In this document: in pieces, positions 11,930 to 24,869 of the stretch
How positions within the stretch are numbered: the first letter of the stretch is position 1
How the letters are laid out: each line of letters opens with the position of its first letter
The notes under the pieces: model-generated
What the model saw: the letters and a program-made list of their open reading frames with translations, nothing else
Told to the model about the DNA's origin: nothing
Databases searched by the model: none
Assembly: GCA_036936605.1 (NCBI GenBank)
Contig: JAUPFV010000002.1
Span: 271,940,770-272,004,769, forward strand
Source: Limnanthes douglasii subsp. nivea
Taxonomy: Eukaryota; Streptophyta; Magnoliopsida; Brassicales; Limnanthaceae
Direction of reading: 5' to 3'
DNA: 64,000 nucleotides
Made by a program: the position numbers and the translations under genes

Positions 11930-14150
11930 GTAAATTTAGGTTTATAGCGAGGCGTCAGGGCTGCCTTGCATGCATGTGTGGAGCTTTGTCTTACTTTTGC
12001 TCTTGAATTTCCTATGTGGAAAATAAAAATATTAGTTTCTCCAGTCTAAAAATAATGAACTGTAAATAAATCTAAAACAAAAACAGGTAATAACCTTATA
12101 TAGTTTTCGTAAAAGTAATGAATTATAAGTTCAGTTTTTTACTAACACAAATATAAAACCACTCGTCTATGGTTTGAATGCGTTGAAATTTTAATAGTAA
12201 CTAGATAAAAAAAATTTTAAAAAATAATTAGTTTGTCCATCCAAAAAAATTGAATTTTATCTATAGTAAGAACATTTTGAAATTTGTTATATTTGTTGAA
12301 ACATTTGACCACGTCGTCAAAACTAAAATAGAAAAATATATATTAAATATATCATAAAGTTATTTAGGACGAAACGATTGTGGTTAAATTTAGAGATGGA
12401 ACGTAGTTATAGTATGGTAGACGACTCATAAACTATAGTTGAACATAAAAAGAAATATCGTATGAAATATCGTATAAACGCACATATCGCCGTACATGAA
12501 TCCTTATATTACTAAGATTAGGGACATTATTTTAGATGGACATCGCAGATGTAGATTCATATCATTTGGTGTTGAAATAAACGTGGATGATATAGTTTTA
12601 GGGAGAAACTTACTTTAAAACTTTAAAACTTCAAAATGATAAAAATATTTATAGTAACAAAATTGAATATGACTATAGATCAACATGTTTGACACACTAT
12701 CGAATAATCGTTCGACCAAAATATTGGATGAGTGTGGCCACAAGCGAACTACTTATTGCGACTATTGTTCAATGTATATTATCATGTTTTGCCCATGAAA
12801 CAAGCGTGCTACGTATTACCGTTCAAATAGACATCTCGTATGAATGGACAACTAAAAGAGGCCAGAGTAACATACGTGACGAGGGGTCATTTTGTTAACG
12901 TATGTTTTTATAACGTTTATTCAATATTTATTTTATTATTCTGTTTCATATTTTCATCTTTTGACCATCAACCATTGTTTTATAGGTCGAAATATATCGT
13001 GGCGCATGTTTGCCAACTATATATAGCGGATGATATCGACTTGATAATAACGAATCATCTGGTTGGTCGTATACAATGTTTATAGAGATTGTGACATTTC
13101 GATAGATTTTACTTTCAACGATCTATTATTCGTCACAAGCCACAAATTTAATAAAAAACTAATAGAGTGTTTATTTTGATATTCATTTACTATTGTATTA
13201 TAATTTTACGGAACATATTTACTTCATGTGTGAGACGTTCTAACCTCCGTGACTCGTGCGTTATAGATTTCAACAAAACTAATAATTATTATCATATTTG
13301 CCAAACAATTAACAAAATATTTGTGCAATAAGTTATAATGCATACCATACTGCAAAACCTTAATGTTTTTTTGTTGTTGCAAAACATGATTTACAACTTG
13401 ATTATTGAATTAAAATAATGATTTCGCCATCTCCTGACCAATTATCTATTATGCTCTCATGTTTTCATTTTCTTTCGATATAAATGTTCTTTCTCTCATC
13501 AGTTTGTTTATAAATCTCTTTTGATCGAATGAACAATCAACCACATGTTCATGTCTTATCTCCCAATTATACAATCGTATTGTCTACTGCAAGTGAAAAT
13601 TGTATTCCAACCGAAATTATGTCAAATATAATTACTCAAAAAAAGTCTCGCATTAGAACAGGAGACCTAAAAAAATATGAAGTCTATGAATATATATTTT
13701 CCTATATTTAGCAATCTTTCGGCTTTCGATTTTTTTGTTATTGTTTGATGTGTTCATGGATTTTTTTTCAAGTTTTTATATATGACACAACTTTCGGGTA
13801 AAGTGTGTATTCCTTACGTATAATATCCAACATATGGATAATGAAAGCCATAATATTTATTCTTAAACCACAAATTTAAACTATTATTTAAGTTAGCATA
13901 ATATATAGTGATATTGAATTATTTTTTCTTTATAGATGGAAACATATGATTCAATTACTTGTATTCAAATAACCTTGGAAAATATATTATATACAACACT
14001 TGCAAAACTTGTTGTAAACATAAAGCTTTGTAAAACCTATTGCATTGTATTATATTTACAAAATGTTGTTTTACAATTGTGGAACCGACTAAATTTAATC
14101 TATAAAGAAGATTATTCTCAACATCTGTGTAATATTTATATGTCATTTTT
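11930..14150. other. AT-rich intergenic DNA without a recognised gene
   Basis: Several open frames of 60-80 codons exist here (for example 12689-12898, 12840-13085, 13529-13711), but none shows a known motif, splice structure or promoter at a fitting distance. Base composition is strongly AT. It is probably decayed repeat DNA. Confidence 0.5.
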
Positions 14151-14320
14151 CCGGAGGGAACCCGCAGCCGCTACTCAGAGTGCAATGAGTGCGCACAGGG
14201 TAAACCCTCAGTCTGACGCGATAGCCTGCAAACCAACGCTAGAAGGTAAACCACACAAGCTGACAGGCTCAGCCGATAAAACGTATGTAGAGGGACTCGA
14301 ACTCATGACCTTTGGTCACA
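14151..14320 (-). repeat. tRNA-derived SINE, copy 1 (5' truncated)
   Basis: This copy matches the element at 25186-25372 along most of its length (shared words GTAAACC, TCTGACGC, GGTAAACCACACAAG, CATGACCTTTGGTCAC). On the minus strand it contains GAGTTCGAGTCCC, a good RNA polymerase III B box (GGTTCGANNCC type). The A-box end present in the other copy is missing here, so it is truncated at its 5' side. Confidence 0.7.
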
Positions 14321-14467
14321 AATATATATACGTCATGTGTGAAATCCTACTTGTATACTGTTTGTAAAATCAAAGTATTTTTGTTGCGAAATCACACTTG
14401 GAATGTAAAAACAATTGAACGAATTTAATTTCAAAATATAAATATAATATAAACTAGAAGTTGATGG

Positions 14468-14497
14468 TCTCTCTCTTTCTCTCTCTCTCTCTCTCTT
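14468..14497. repeat. (CT)n microsatellite
   Basis: About 15 CT dinucleotides with one interruption (CTTTCT). Confidence 0.85.
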
Positions 14498-14499
14498 TA

Positions 14500-15465
14500 A
14501 AATAAATTATGGGTTTTTAGTTTCTTATAATCACCAATGTTTATTATTATTAAAGTTCAAGTTTTTTCATCTTCATGTATATAATATTTTAAAAAACCCT
14601 AATTTATACAATATTAGTTTTCCGATGATAGTTTACAGATACATATTTTATTTAAATTGTTTATTTAAGAAAATAGTTATTAAACCGATTATACATGCAA
14701 GTTGCTTGATTTCACACATGATAGTTAATGTATATAAGTTTCTCACTTAGATATTGATTAACATCTTGTAAGTTTTATGCTTTCCAAATTACTATTATTT
14801 AATATTTCATAAAGTTTGATGCTTGGTAGATTTAAATCTGTAAATGTTTTTACAACAGAATAAGAATGCGATGTGCATGAAGAAGAAAATGAATCCAATA
14901 ACAACAGGTTAGATGATTTCTTCATTAAGCCACAAAGAAAACAAACAGAAAGGAGTTTGGAACCAAAATAGTGGATTCTTGTACTAGAATATGGCCATTA
15001 CCTTACCTTATTATCATTTTTATTCTTCAATATCTGATTCTTCTCATTTTTATATTTCTTACTCTTTTTTTCTTTTTTAAAGATAAAATATGTTCATTTC
15101 CCGCCGCACATTTAAGAACACATCGTATATTTGGCATAACTATTTTTATATTTTCTTGATGGTTAATTATTTATATGTTTGTTGTATCCACGATAATATT
15201 ATTTATTTTTATGGAGAAGGCGGTGTGCCTTCTTGTATTTCTACGTGGAAATATGATGATAACTTATGTATGATACTCCGAGATTCGTAAAAAAACTGTT
15301 AGACAAGCATATTGAAATTGCAAACCACTATTGAGAATTAAAGGTACCCAATATATATATCTTAAGGAAATTTATGACTTCATTCATTCAAATTTTAGCA
15401 AAAGATTATGCTTTTACTCATTTAGAGAAATAGCTCGTCGATCGTATCGGGTACTACTGAACACC
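14500..15465. other. AT-rich intergenic DNA, nothing recognised
   Basis: Open frames of about 60 codons at 14971-15159 and 15090-15290 overlap each other and show no known motif. No RNA gene or repeat structure is seen. Confidence 0.45.
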
Positions 15466-15468
15466 TGA

Positions 15469-15562
15469 AGCGTTTCGCAAAGGTCCAACTAAGTCAAAAC
15501 CTCACATGTCGAATAAGCATTTGGCAAAGGTCCGACTAATTCAAAACCTCACATGTTGAATT
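15469..15562. repeat. Two tandem copies of a 47-bp unit
   Basis: The unit starting AGCGTTTCGCAAAGGTCC at 15469 is repeated with a few changes at 15516 (AGCATTTGGCAAAGGTCC). Each copy ends in TCAAAACCTCACATGT plus a short tail. It lies directly beside the copia primer-binding-like site at 15570 and so may be part of that leader. Confidence 0.75.
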
Positions 15563-15569
15563 AAATTCC

Positions 15570-16030
15570 TCTGATACCAAATCAAGTGAGACCATTGATA
15601 TTTGAAATATTGGAAAAACTTTAGCATGTGTAGCAACATTTAGCCAAGACTTTGTCATTTGTTAAAATAATTGGCCAATAGTATATTATTAGGAGGACTG
15701 ACCGATGTAATAATATTTTATAGCCTCAATGTGAACCATCTTTCCTTCATAAAGTTCTTCAAAATGAAGGCAGATTCATTTGGACCTAGAATATGGTGAG
15801 ACTTTGCTTATATAATGCTTATGCTAACTATACATACCTCACCGAATGAATTTTGTTCTTCAAGTTTATACTTTATCATATGGTTGGACCTTTTCATTAA
15901 ATAAGCTCAGATAGTAGATCACCATTTTTTATGGCTATTATTTAGAATGTTTTTCTTATAAAAAAATAATATATTTGTTTTGGCTTCTCTTATAGGACCA
16001 CCCACAGTATTGAAATGATATAAACTAAGA
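15570..16030 (-). mobile_element. Possible footprint of a second copia element: PBS and start of an LTR
   Basis: The plus-strand word CTCTGATACCAAAT (15571-15584) is the reverse complement of TTTGGTATCAGAG, the initiator-methionine tRNA primer-binding site used by plant copia elements. The sequence to its right begins TGAGACCATTG at 15590, as an LTR in minus orientation would. No second LTR, gag or pol was found nearby, so only the 5' end of a decayed element is proposed. Its right limit is a guess. Confidence 0.4.
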
Positions 16031-16499
16031 AAATGAGCGTGTATGCTATTGTGTTCTCAACCCATAGTACTTTTTCATACATAACTTGTTCAAACATAGT
16101 TTCCCACGACAAAGGTCATTCAAATATTGGACGACATTGTCATTTTTTGCTTCAGGGTTGTCTTAAGGCATGTGTGATCATGAGCTGTGAGTCAACTAGA
16201 AGCTTCACCCAACATTCTCCATATATATCAATGAGTTACAAACTTGATATGGTTGCCTTATATTCAGTTTTGTTACTAGAATCGCTCAAACCAAACTTCA
16301 TAGTTTGATTCGGTGTGTTCCCCGAATGAGAGAATAGTTGTTTTCATGCGGCATAACCTAAACTATTAGACCCGAGATCAATCTACAATACCTATGATAG
16401 TTCATGGTTTGTAATAAATATATGTACTAATCTTATATAACTTATAAATATTTTTTCCTTGTGAAAGCGAGTTACCAATCTTGTAGGTAATCATGGGCA

Positions 16500-16822
16500 G
16501 TCATATATGAATAATTACATGAAGAAGAACAATAATAAACTATCAATAGGTTATGAAAATACAAAACCCTACAATGTACCTTTAGGTGAAAGGTTATTAA
16601 AAAAATAAGGTGTGTTTCTTTTCTCTGTGGAAGTATAAAAACTAATCCTTATGAATAATTTCATGTGTCTAAATTCTCATAAAAAAATAACTTACATATT
16701 GAACATTTAAATAATATTCACTTGCTTTTAGGAAATCAAACATATTTATTTACGTGTTACATTAAGACCATAAACTATCTTGAGATTATAGATCCCACTA
16801 ACTAAAGTGTTAGACTAAATAA
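16500..16822. repeat. Old direct repeat, left copy (partner at 24870-25185)
   Basis: Shared words with the right copy include CCCTACAATGTA, TTCCTTTTCTCT-like, GAATAATTT, TTGAGATTATAGATC and AGACTAAA in the same order and spacing. Identity is clearly well below that of the copia LTRs. The copia element starts exactly at the right end of this copy, so the repeat is older than the insertion. It may be a pair of LTRs of an older element, or a dispersed repeat. Confidence 0.65.
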
Positions 16823-17471
16823 TGTAAGAAATACTTTTCGAATTTTTTTATCTAACTTATTAAACCATGAAGTTAAATCATCATGTAATAATGCGGAAAA
16901 AATACTTACACAATGTAGACATTCTTTGATCTTTAGATTCCGAACTTGCAGCAGATGATCTTTGAATCCTTTGCTAGGTTATGATCTTCTAAGAGATGGC
17001 AACCAAAACCCGTTGATTGATTTTGAAGAAAAAACCAATCTGTTTTTCTTAAAGGCACTCTTTTCTCTCTGTATTTGATGTCGTGTCTTTTAAGAATGAG
17101 AAACTAATTCTTATATAGAACTAAAGTGAGAAAATGGTTCTTCTCTTTTAACTGTCTGTAACTTCCAGACAGTTACTTAATGAAGACCAATCCTTATTAA
17201 ATTGCCACCTTTAGGGACCATTACCCGGTATTATTTTGTTTTACAAAACAACCCCAAGACTTTACGTTTTGCTTAAGTTGTTTATTTCCGAATCCAATCC
17301 TTCATGGTATTCGGAATTAAACCTGGTATCTACACAATTACCTCCATGATACATATTTTATCTACTAGTCCATTCTTTTCTTTATGATTACTTTTATTGG
17401 ACTAATATTAACGATAGTCCGATACATCGATAAAACATGTGACTGTCCAACTCAATGGAGAAATTCCAACA
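16823..17471 (-). repeat. Copia 3' LTR
   Basis: Direct repeat of 23485-24132. Begins TGTAAGAAATAC and ends ATTCCAACA as read on the plus strand. The two LTRs differ at several tens of positions, implying an old insertion. Confidence 0.93.
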
Positions 17472-17933
17472 ATCTCCCACTTGGATCATAATATACTACT
17501 ATAGGATGCGTCCACTTAATGAACGTTCTTAATTTATATCGTCACATAGATAACATTAACAATCATGTAAATGACCATTAACGATATAAGACTAAAGTCA
17601 TCATCAATGCATTTCAAGCCGCAAATAGATGTATCAATAATCACGATATCGCAACAATCAACTACATGGATCTATCATGGTACTTAACATAAGAATAATA
17701 CGAAATGTAATCCTACATATCTATTCTTAACTGGTCCCACTTAATTGGAGGTCTACTTACAGCAGATTACGAATAATCAAAGATAAGAGCACATTGAAAA
17801 CTTATATATATATATATATATATTTACATTAATGACCTTAAGTTCGCGATTATCATAATACAAACAAATTTAATAGCTTAATACAAACTCCCACTGAAAC
17901 TAACAATCCTCTCACACCCATGTTAATGGTGTG

Positions 17934-20900
17934 TTAAATGTAAGCCTTAGGCACTAATGCCTTCCTAAGAGGATGTGCTAACATCGAGTTTGTCCCTATG
18001 TGCTCCACACTGATTTGACCACTCTGTACTCTCTCTTTAACAAACAAGAACTTGATATCTACATGTTTGGACTTAACTGAGCTTTTGTTACTGTTTGAAT
18101 ACTGAACTTCCGAGTTATTGTCACAATATAATCTAAATGGTCTTTCTATCCCCTCTACAATTCGCAATCCCGTGACAAAATTTCACAGCCAAAATGCCTG
18201 ATTGGATGCCTCGAAACAAGCAACAAATTATGCAGCCATAGTGGAAGACGCAATGAGTGTTTGTTTAACACTTCTCCATGATATTTCACCTCCCGCTAAA
18301 AGGAAAATAATGTTTGAGGTTGAACGACGAGAATCCTCACATCCAGCGAAATCTGAGTCGGAATATCCTATGACCTCCAGTTAATCCGACTTCTTATATG
18401 CTAAACTATGATGTTTTGTTTGTTGTAAATACTGGAGAACTCTTTTGAATGCTTTCCAGTGTTCCATCCCCGGATTACTTACGTATATCCCTAACACACC
18501 CACCACGAAAGCAATATCTGTCCGTGTACAAACTTGAGCATACATCAGACTTCCAACAGCTGAAGCATATGGAACCTTTTGCATTTTCTCAATCTCAAGT
18601 TTTGTCTTTGGGCATTGCTTAAGGCTAAACTTTTCACCTTTTGATATAGGGGTTTCCTTTCCTTTGCTGTTAGCCATCCCGTAACGTTGTAACATAATTT
18701 CAATATACACCTTTTGTGATAAACTTAAAATTTCATGGGATCGGTTCCTATGAATTTGAATTCCTAACACAAACGATGCATCACCAAGATCTTTCATATT
18801 GAACTTGTCCAAAAGAAATTTCTGGGTCGTATGTAACAATTTCTTATCGTTCGTGGCCAGTAATATGTCATCAACATACAACACTAGAAATATAAATTTA
18901 CTCCCACTGAACTTTTGATACACACAATCCTCCACTAAATTTATCTCGAAACCAAATGAGACAATAACTTCAAGGAATTTGTGATACCACAATCGAGACA
19001 CTTGCGTGAGGCCATAAATAGATTTATTTAGTTTTCATACCGTCGAATTTGGATCACCGGAGATAAAGTTTTTAGGTTACAACATATAGATCATTTCCTC
19101 AATGTCTTCATTAAGAAAAACGGTCTTTACATCCATTTGATGGAGCTCAAGGTCGGAGTGTGCAACTAATGCCATGATTATCCGAAAAGAATCCTTCGAT
19201 GAAACTGGAGAGAAGGTTTCTTTAAAGTAAGTCCCTTCACGTTGAGTAAAAACCTTAGCTACAAGTCACGTTTTATGCCTCTCGACATCACCCTTAGAAT
19301 CCCGTTTGGTTTTAAAAATCCATTTACAACCAATCCGCTTCTTTCCTTCAGGTAATGAAACAAGCTCCCATATTGCGTTATCTTACATTGATTTAAACTC
19401 TTCGTTCATTGCTTTAATCCACAACTGAGAATCATAACTTTTCATGGCTTCACGAACACTTAAAGGATCATTTTCTGTCGAACCATAAAATTCTTCATGT
19501 TCTTAAAGATACACTATATAGTCTGAAGATATAACGCTCTTTCTTTCTTTAGTAGATCTACGCAAAGGCATAATTTCTTCATTTTGCACTTGAACTTCTT
19601 GAGGAAGTAGAGTTTGTTCTTCTTGAACAACATCATTTTGCTCAATTGGAACAACATCTATAGGAGGAAAATTAACATCATCTTGAGTATTTATATGTTC
19701 TAACGAATCTGAAGTGATGATTGGCCTTTAATTACCATATCATCATCTGACACTATAGTATCATTGTTAGAACTTTCATGAATATCTACTGATTCTTCCT
19801 CAAAATGAATGTTCGTTACTAAATTCTCCCCCCATACTCTATATCCTCAAAGAATTTTGATGTACCCGTCTTAAATATATTCTTTGTGGAAGGATCATAA
19901 AACTTAAAACCCCTACTGTTCTCAGGATATCCGATGAAATAACTACTAACCGTTTTGGAGTCCAATTTCTTTTCACTCGGCCTATAAGGCTTCACTTCAG
20001 CTGGACATCCCCAAACATGTAAATGTTTTAAACTAGGTTTACGCCCAGTCCAAAGTTCATACGGTGTCTTAGTAATTGTTTTCGTCGGAGCTCTATTAAG
20101 TAGGTAGGTCGCACATTTTATTGCTTCTCCCCATAGTGATATAGGTAATGTTGAATGACTAATCATACTTCTTACCATATCCTTCAGTGTACGGTTTTGT
20201 CTCTCAGATACTCCATTCATGTTGGGAAAACCCGACATCGTATACTGAGGGACTATCCCACACTCCTCTAGGAACTTTGTAAACGATCCATGACGTTGTT
20301 CACTTGAACCATCATATCTCTCGTAGTATTCACCACCACGGTCTGATTTGACACACTTAATGTCTTTACCAAGTTGTTTTTCAACTTCGGTCTTAAAAAC
20401 TTTTAACTTGTCAATGATCTCTGATTTTTTGTGAATAAGATATAGATACCCATATTGTGAAAAATGTCAATGAAAGATACAAAATATCATTGGTCGTTCC
20501 ATGATGCTGTATGGAATGGATCGCGTCTGTCTGTATGTATCAAATCTAAGACCCATTTCGCTCTGTATGCATCTAATCTTTTCACTTTAGTCTGTTTTTC
20601 TTTTATACATTCAACGCAAATGTTGAAGTTCGGAAAATCCAGTTCAGTTAATAAACCTTCTGAAACAAGCTTTTCAATTCTATTTCTAGAAATGTGACCT
20701 AATCGCTTGTGCCAAAGTTTTGCTGAATTTTTCAGTTTACAATTTAGTTTTCCAGGTACATCTACATTCATTATCTCTTTGTGATCCTTTATAGTATCCA
20801 ATAAATACAAGTTATAATTTTCTATTAACTTTCCAGAACCAACAACATTACCATATAAATAAAGACATAAACTTTCATTTCCAAAGAGACAAGAATAACT

Positions 20901-21290
20901 TAATTTGTCCAACAACAGAAATGAAATTAGGTTCCTTCTAAAAGAAGATACATATAATACGTTTTTTAAATACAAAAAAATGTCTACTGGTAAGCAACAA
21001 ACGAAAATCACAAATAGAATGAACTAAACACGAACTGCCATCGGCTATATAAATGGATGTTTTACCATCACTCAGGCTTTGGTTTCTTATCATACTATAC
21101 AAAGAAATATATACATGAGTTGTTGTTGCTGTATCAACCCACCAAGTATATCTTGGCACTACAACTAAATCCGAGAACAAACCATAGGAGTGAAAATACC
21201 TTTGTCTTTCATCATAGCCCTCCACTTTTCACATTCTTTCTTAAAGTGCCTCGGTTTCTTACAATGGAAGCAACACCATTTACGAGACGT
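17934..21290 (-). pseudogene. Copia pol: knuckle/protease region, integrase, reverse transcriptase, RNase H (broken)
   Basis: In minus-strand order: a CCHC knuckle CFHCKKPRHFKKEC near 21245-21285; a GAG-pre-integrase block with LWHKRLGHISRNRIEKL (about 20700); the integrase core with NGVSERQNRTLKDM and TPYELWTGRKPS (20238-19819); the reverse transcriptase with the catalytic YVDDILLA and MKDLGDASFVLGI (19001-18381); and RNase H with LYCDN and SVKSKHVDIKF (18380-17934). Stops and frameshifts separate these blocks, including one TAA inside the RNase H motif where a glutamate is expected. Catalytic motifs are still readable, so decay is moderate. Confidence 0.9.
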
Positions 21291-21455
21291 ACCCTTATGA
21301 TTATTTTATCCCGAACCGGATGCATGTGCATCTGAACCTTTATACTTTCTCTTAATTCCCTTATCCACTTGAGCTTTCACCATTTGCACTTTTAGATTTT
21401 CTTGCTTCACCTTTTCCTCCTCTTGTGCTGCTTGAGAGATGAACTCGTTAAGAGT

Positions 21456-22046
21456 CTATTTCTCGCGCTGGCAGTTATAAGAAGTTTCAAAGTTCTTATA
21501 CTGAGGAGGGAAATAGTGAAAATCAAATCTTACCACAACATCTTCCGGAAGGTCAATCTTAAGTGCTTTCAATTTGGAAGCGATATTTGACATTTCCAAG
21601 ATGTGCTCACGAACAGTCCATTTGCCACGATATTTCATAGAGGCTAGCTTAATAAGAAGCGTCTTAATCTCTACTTTATCGTTATCAGCCAAACATTTCT
21701 CTACCTCTTCGAGAAACATATTCGCATTGGTGATCTCAGGTGGAACTACACCACAGAATGCTAATGGAATTGCTTGCTTCATGATCCTTAAACTTATCAT
21801 GTTCGACTTTTCCCACGCCTCTGACTCTTTCTTCTCCGTAGGAGAACTATCATTAGTCAGACTTTTATGTTCATCGACCCTTAATGCTAAGTCGTAATCA
21901 TGGCACATCAAGTGCACTAACATATCTTCTTTCCACAGCTCAAAGTTGCTCCTATTAGGTATGGGTGTCTTTTTGCCTTTCGGGTTATAGAGATACAAAT
22001 TTGTTAACATAACAAACAACACACAACAAATAGCCAAAAACATCAC
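21456..22046 (-). pseudogene. Copia gag (N-terminal part)
   Basis: The frame carries the copia gag signatures NFELWKEDM near its start, EAWEKSN, and the UBN2-like core ending in LPEDVVVRF and a short PPQYKNFETSY motif, then a stop at 21456. The zinc-knuckle continuation lies further left in the same orientation. The first residues before NRSNFELW are hydrophobic and probably not native, so the true start is uncertain. Confidence 0.85.
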
Positions 22047-22049
22047 TTA

Positions 22050-22592
22050 ACATATAATCTCCATAGTATTTAACAAATAAACATAGCATAATAAAACATA
22101 CTCTTGCAATATCAATAAAATACCTTTGGGCAAGCATATTAATTTGTATATGTATGAGTTTGAGCATAATTAATGTTGGTCCAACTAACTGACTTAAGTA
22201 AGAAAATATTCATTTGAGCCGATTTTCCTAGTTCAATTTTCTTAATGACCAATTCACAAACAATTATCTCGTGTCTAAGATTAACTATGTCAAACCTTAA
22301 ACTTTCTTTGGGTTGATTAAAGTTTACATACTTGTCAATCAGAGACTTGTCAAAACTCTAAAATAATTAATTCACCGATAGGGATCACTTTGACGATATA
22401 TTGGATTATTAATTATTTATCTAAGTTCGGACAACTTAAAACATGTTAATTATTTTAAAAAATACTATACAACTACATATTCACTTAATATCCAAACTAT
22501 TTCGTAGTCTGTATATAAATTTAATAAAATTGAATGTATACCTTAAATTATTATACTATAATATATATTTAATTATATACAATAATATAATA

Positions 22593-22631
<39 letters not shown>

Positions 22632-23468
22632 TAAATCAGATTTATACGTAAAGGCTTACTAGAATAAATCATGCTCTACTATCCAATTGACGTAATGGCA
22701 GAAGCAGTTCTATCAATTGGAACAACACACATGTAATTGCCTACCTTAGTACAACATATTAATAAAAGTTTGTGCCGTAACTTACGCATTACATATTGCT
22801 CATATTCCGTATTTATTTATACAGTTAGTAGTAACAGATGTTAATAATTGCTACTCTCGTTAATTTTAGTATATATATAAATATTACAATATAATTCAGG
22901 TTTATATATAAAATAATATTATTTATACTTAAGGTGCAATAAATTTTGAGTTATAACTAATGAACGTCTTCAAATCCATTATAACTGCATATCCTAATAA
23001 CCGCTGCTCCCTTCATTTAGCATCCAAAATTATGTCAAATTGCTTAGCAGTTAATTTAATTCAAATATTATGTCTGCACTACACCGATCACATCGAGAAG
23101 ACTTTTTTCTACCATTTTAAGAACAAAACGCTATTAAGTATATTATAATAACAAATTTATTCGTAGTATATAATAATAACAAATTTATTCGTAGATCACG
23201 TTCACAGTACAATGACAACCACTAAAACAGGTGTTTTTCAAACTTTGAAAATAGTTACTTGCAAAGTTTAGTTTGTTTTAGTAATCCAGACATCCAAACA
23301 GACAGCTTGATAAGATTCACTACGATTTGGAACATCCTTTTAAACTATCTTATATTTATATTTTTTTCTTTCTAAAATCTGAAACTAAAATCTAAACATA
23401 CTTTGTTGATAGACAAACATTTTTAGTTTCATCTCATAATCTGAAAATTTAAGATCTTAACTTCATGG
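22050..23468 (-). other. Long AT-rich leader of the copia element, with (TA)n
   Basis: About 1.4 kb lies between the primer-binding site and gag, where copia elements usually have 100-300 bases. It is very AT-rich and contains a (TA)n run at 22598-22627. A 26-bp word (ending TTATTCGTAG) is repeated in tandem at 23140-23195. No coding motif was recognised. It may be a later insertion or an expanded leader. Confidence 0.55.
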
Positions 23469-23470
23469 TG

Positions 23471-23482
23471 GCTCTGATACCA
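23471..23482 (-). other. Copia primer-binding site
   Basis: Reads TGGTATCAGAGC on the minus strand, two bases inside the 5' LTR. It is complementary to the 3' end of initiator-methionine tRNA, the usual copia primer. Confidence 0.92.
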
Positions 23483-23484
23483 CT

Positions 23485-24132
23485 TGTAAGAAGTACTTTT
23501 CGGATTTCTCATCTAACTTATTGAACCATGAAGTTAAATCATCCTGTAATAATACAGAAAAAATACTTACACGATGTATGCATTTTTTTATCTTTAGATT
23601 CCGAACTTGCAGCAGATGATCTTTGAATCTTTCGCTAGGTTATGATCTTCTAAGAGATGGAAACCAAAACCCGTTGATTGATTTTGAAGGAAAAACCAAT
23701 ATGTTTTTCTTAAAGGCACTATTTTCTCTTTGTATTTGATGTCGTGTCTTTTAAAAATGAGAAACTATTTCTTATATATAACTAAAGTGAGAAAACAGTT
23801 CTTCTCTTTTAATTGTCCGTAACTTCCAGACAGTTACTTAATGAAGACCAATCCTTATTAAATTGCCACCTTTAGGGACAATTACCCGGTATTATTTTGT
23901 TTTACAAAATAACCCCAAAACTTTACGTTTTGCTTAAGTTGTTTATTTTCGAATCCAATCCTTCACAGTATTCAGAATTAAACCTGGTATCTGTACAATT
24001 ACCTCCATGATACATATTTTATCTACTAGTTCGTTCATTTCTTTATGATTACTTTTATTTGACTAATATTAACGATAGTCCGATACATCGATAAAACATG
24101 TGACGGTCCAACTCAATGGAGAAATTCCAACA
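23485..24132 (-). repeat. Copia 5' LTR
   Basis: Direct repeat of 16823-17471, with TG...CA ends (TGTAAGAAGTAC to ATTCCAACA on the plus strand). It is the upstream LTR of the minus-strand element because the primer-binding site abuts it. Confidence 0.93.
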
Positions 24133-24137
24133 AATAG

Positions 24138-24869
24138 TTCTCCCTTATAATAAACTTTAACCTAACTAGTATCTATATAACTAAAGAATCATGATACTAT
24201 CATATTTATCGTTTTGTATCATCATTAATATGCATTCTAAATGCACATAAGAGAGTAGTAACATAACAAACAATCCAAAAAATATACAAAAATATTCAAA
24301 AACATTAAAATATGTTTGATGTTTCCATTTATAGCTTGACACGACCCATTTACAACTTGTTACGTCTAAAGCATGGCTCTATAATATCATAGTGGGATAA
24401 CATCTCATTTATGACTCATAATAGTATGACACAAATGTAGTTATACACCGCGAGACAACAATACTTTTAGATAAAAAAATCTCCATTTTTATTTTTCGAA
24501 TATAAGTTTTCCAATCTAAAAGTTTAATGTGAATATGCAAGCTCAATAAACCTAAAAAACACACATTTTCAATAAATATACTTTCATATCAAGAATGATA
24601 CCAAATATCCAAATTATACTTAAACACATACATTTTTATATAGAATGAAAAAATTTAAAAGTCTTTACGAATCTTAAACAACAGATGGTATATGCTCAAA
24701 ATGTTTGGTATATAATTTTTAATCATAATAGTCTAAATAATTTTATGCGATTAAAAACCAATATATAAGATGATGATTGAATAAACTTATATGTACTCAT
24801 CTTGCATAGCTCATAAACATATTTTTTCATTTTGAAGTAGCATATAAACGATTTTAAGTAATTTTTGGG
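24138..24869. other. AT-rich DNA between the copia element and the old direct repeat
   Basis: No open frame with a known motif, no RNA gene and no clear repeat is seen. It should be the continuation of the sequence that the copia element interrupted. Confidence 0.45.

Larger units (their letters stand above)
16823..24132 (-). mobile_element. Ty1/copia LTR retrotransposon, full length, inactive
   Basis: This 7.3-kb element is bounded by direct LTRs of 649 and 648 bp, both TG...CA. Flanks AATAA (16818-16822) and AATAG (24133-24137) form a 5-bp target-site duplication with one mismatch. The primer-binding site TGGTATCAGAGC (minus strand, 23482-23471) is complementary to initiator-methionine tRNA. 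The polypurine tract AAGTGGGAGAT abuts the 3' LTR at 17472-17482. The order gag, zinc knuckle, integrase, reverse transcriptase, RNase H on the minus strand is the copia order. Many stops break the polyprotein. Length exceeds the usual 5 kb because of a 1.4-kb AT-rich leader. Confidence 0.95.

Noticed and set aside
13529..13711. Possible 60-aa gene with a TTTATAAATC word upstream
   Set aside because: The TATA-like word is only about 20 bases before the ATG and the peptide matches nothing recognised.
13936..14367. 143-codon frame on the plus strand
   Set aside because: Its second half is the SINE read in antisense, and the first half has no motif.
17803..17823. (TA)n run as a regulatory feature
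   Set aside because: Simple microsatellite inside the copia 3' region; no sign of function.
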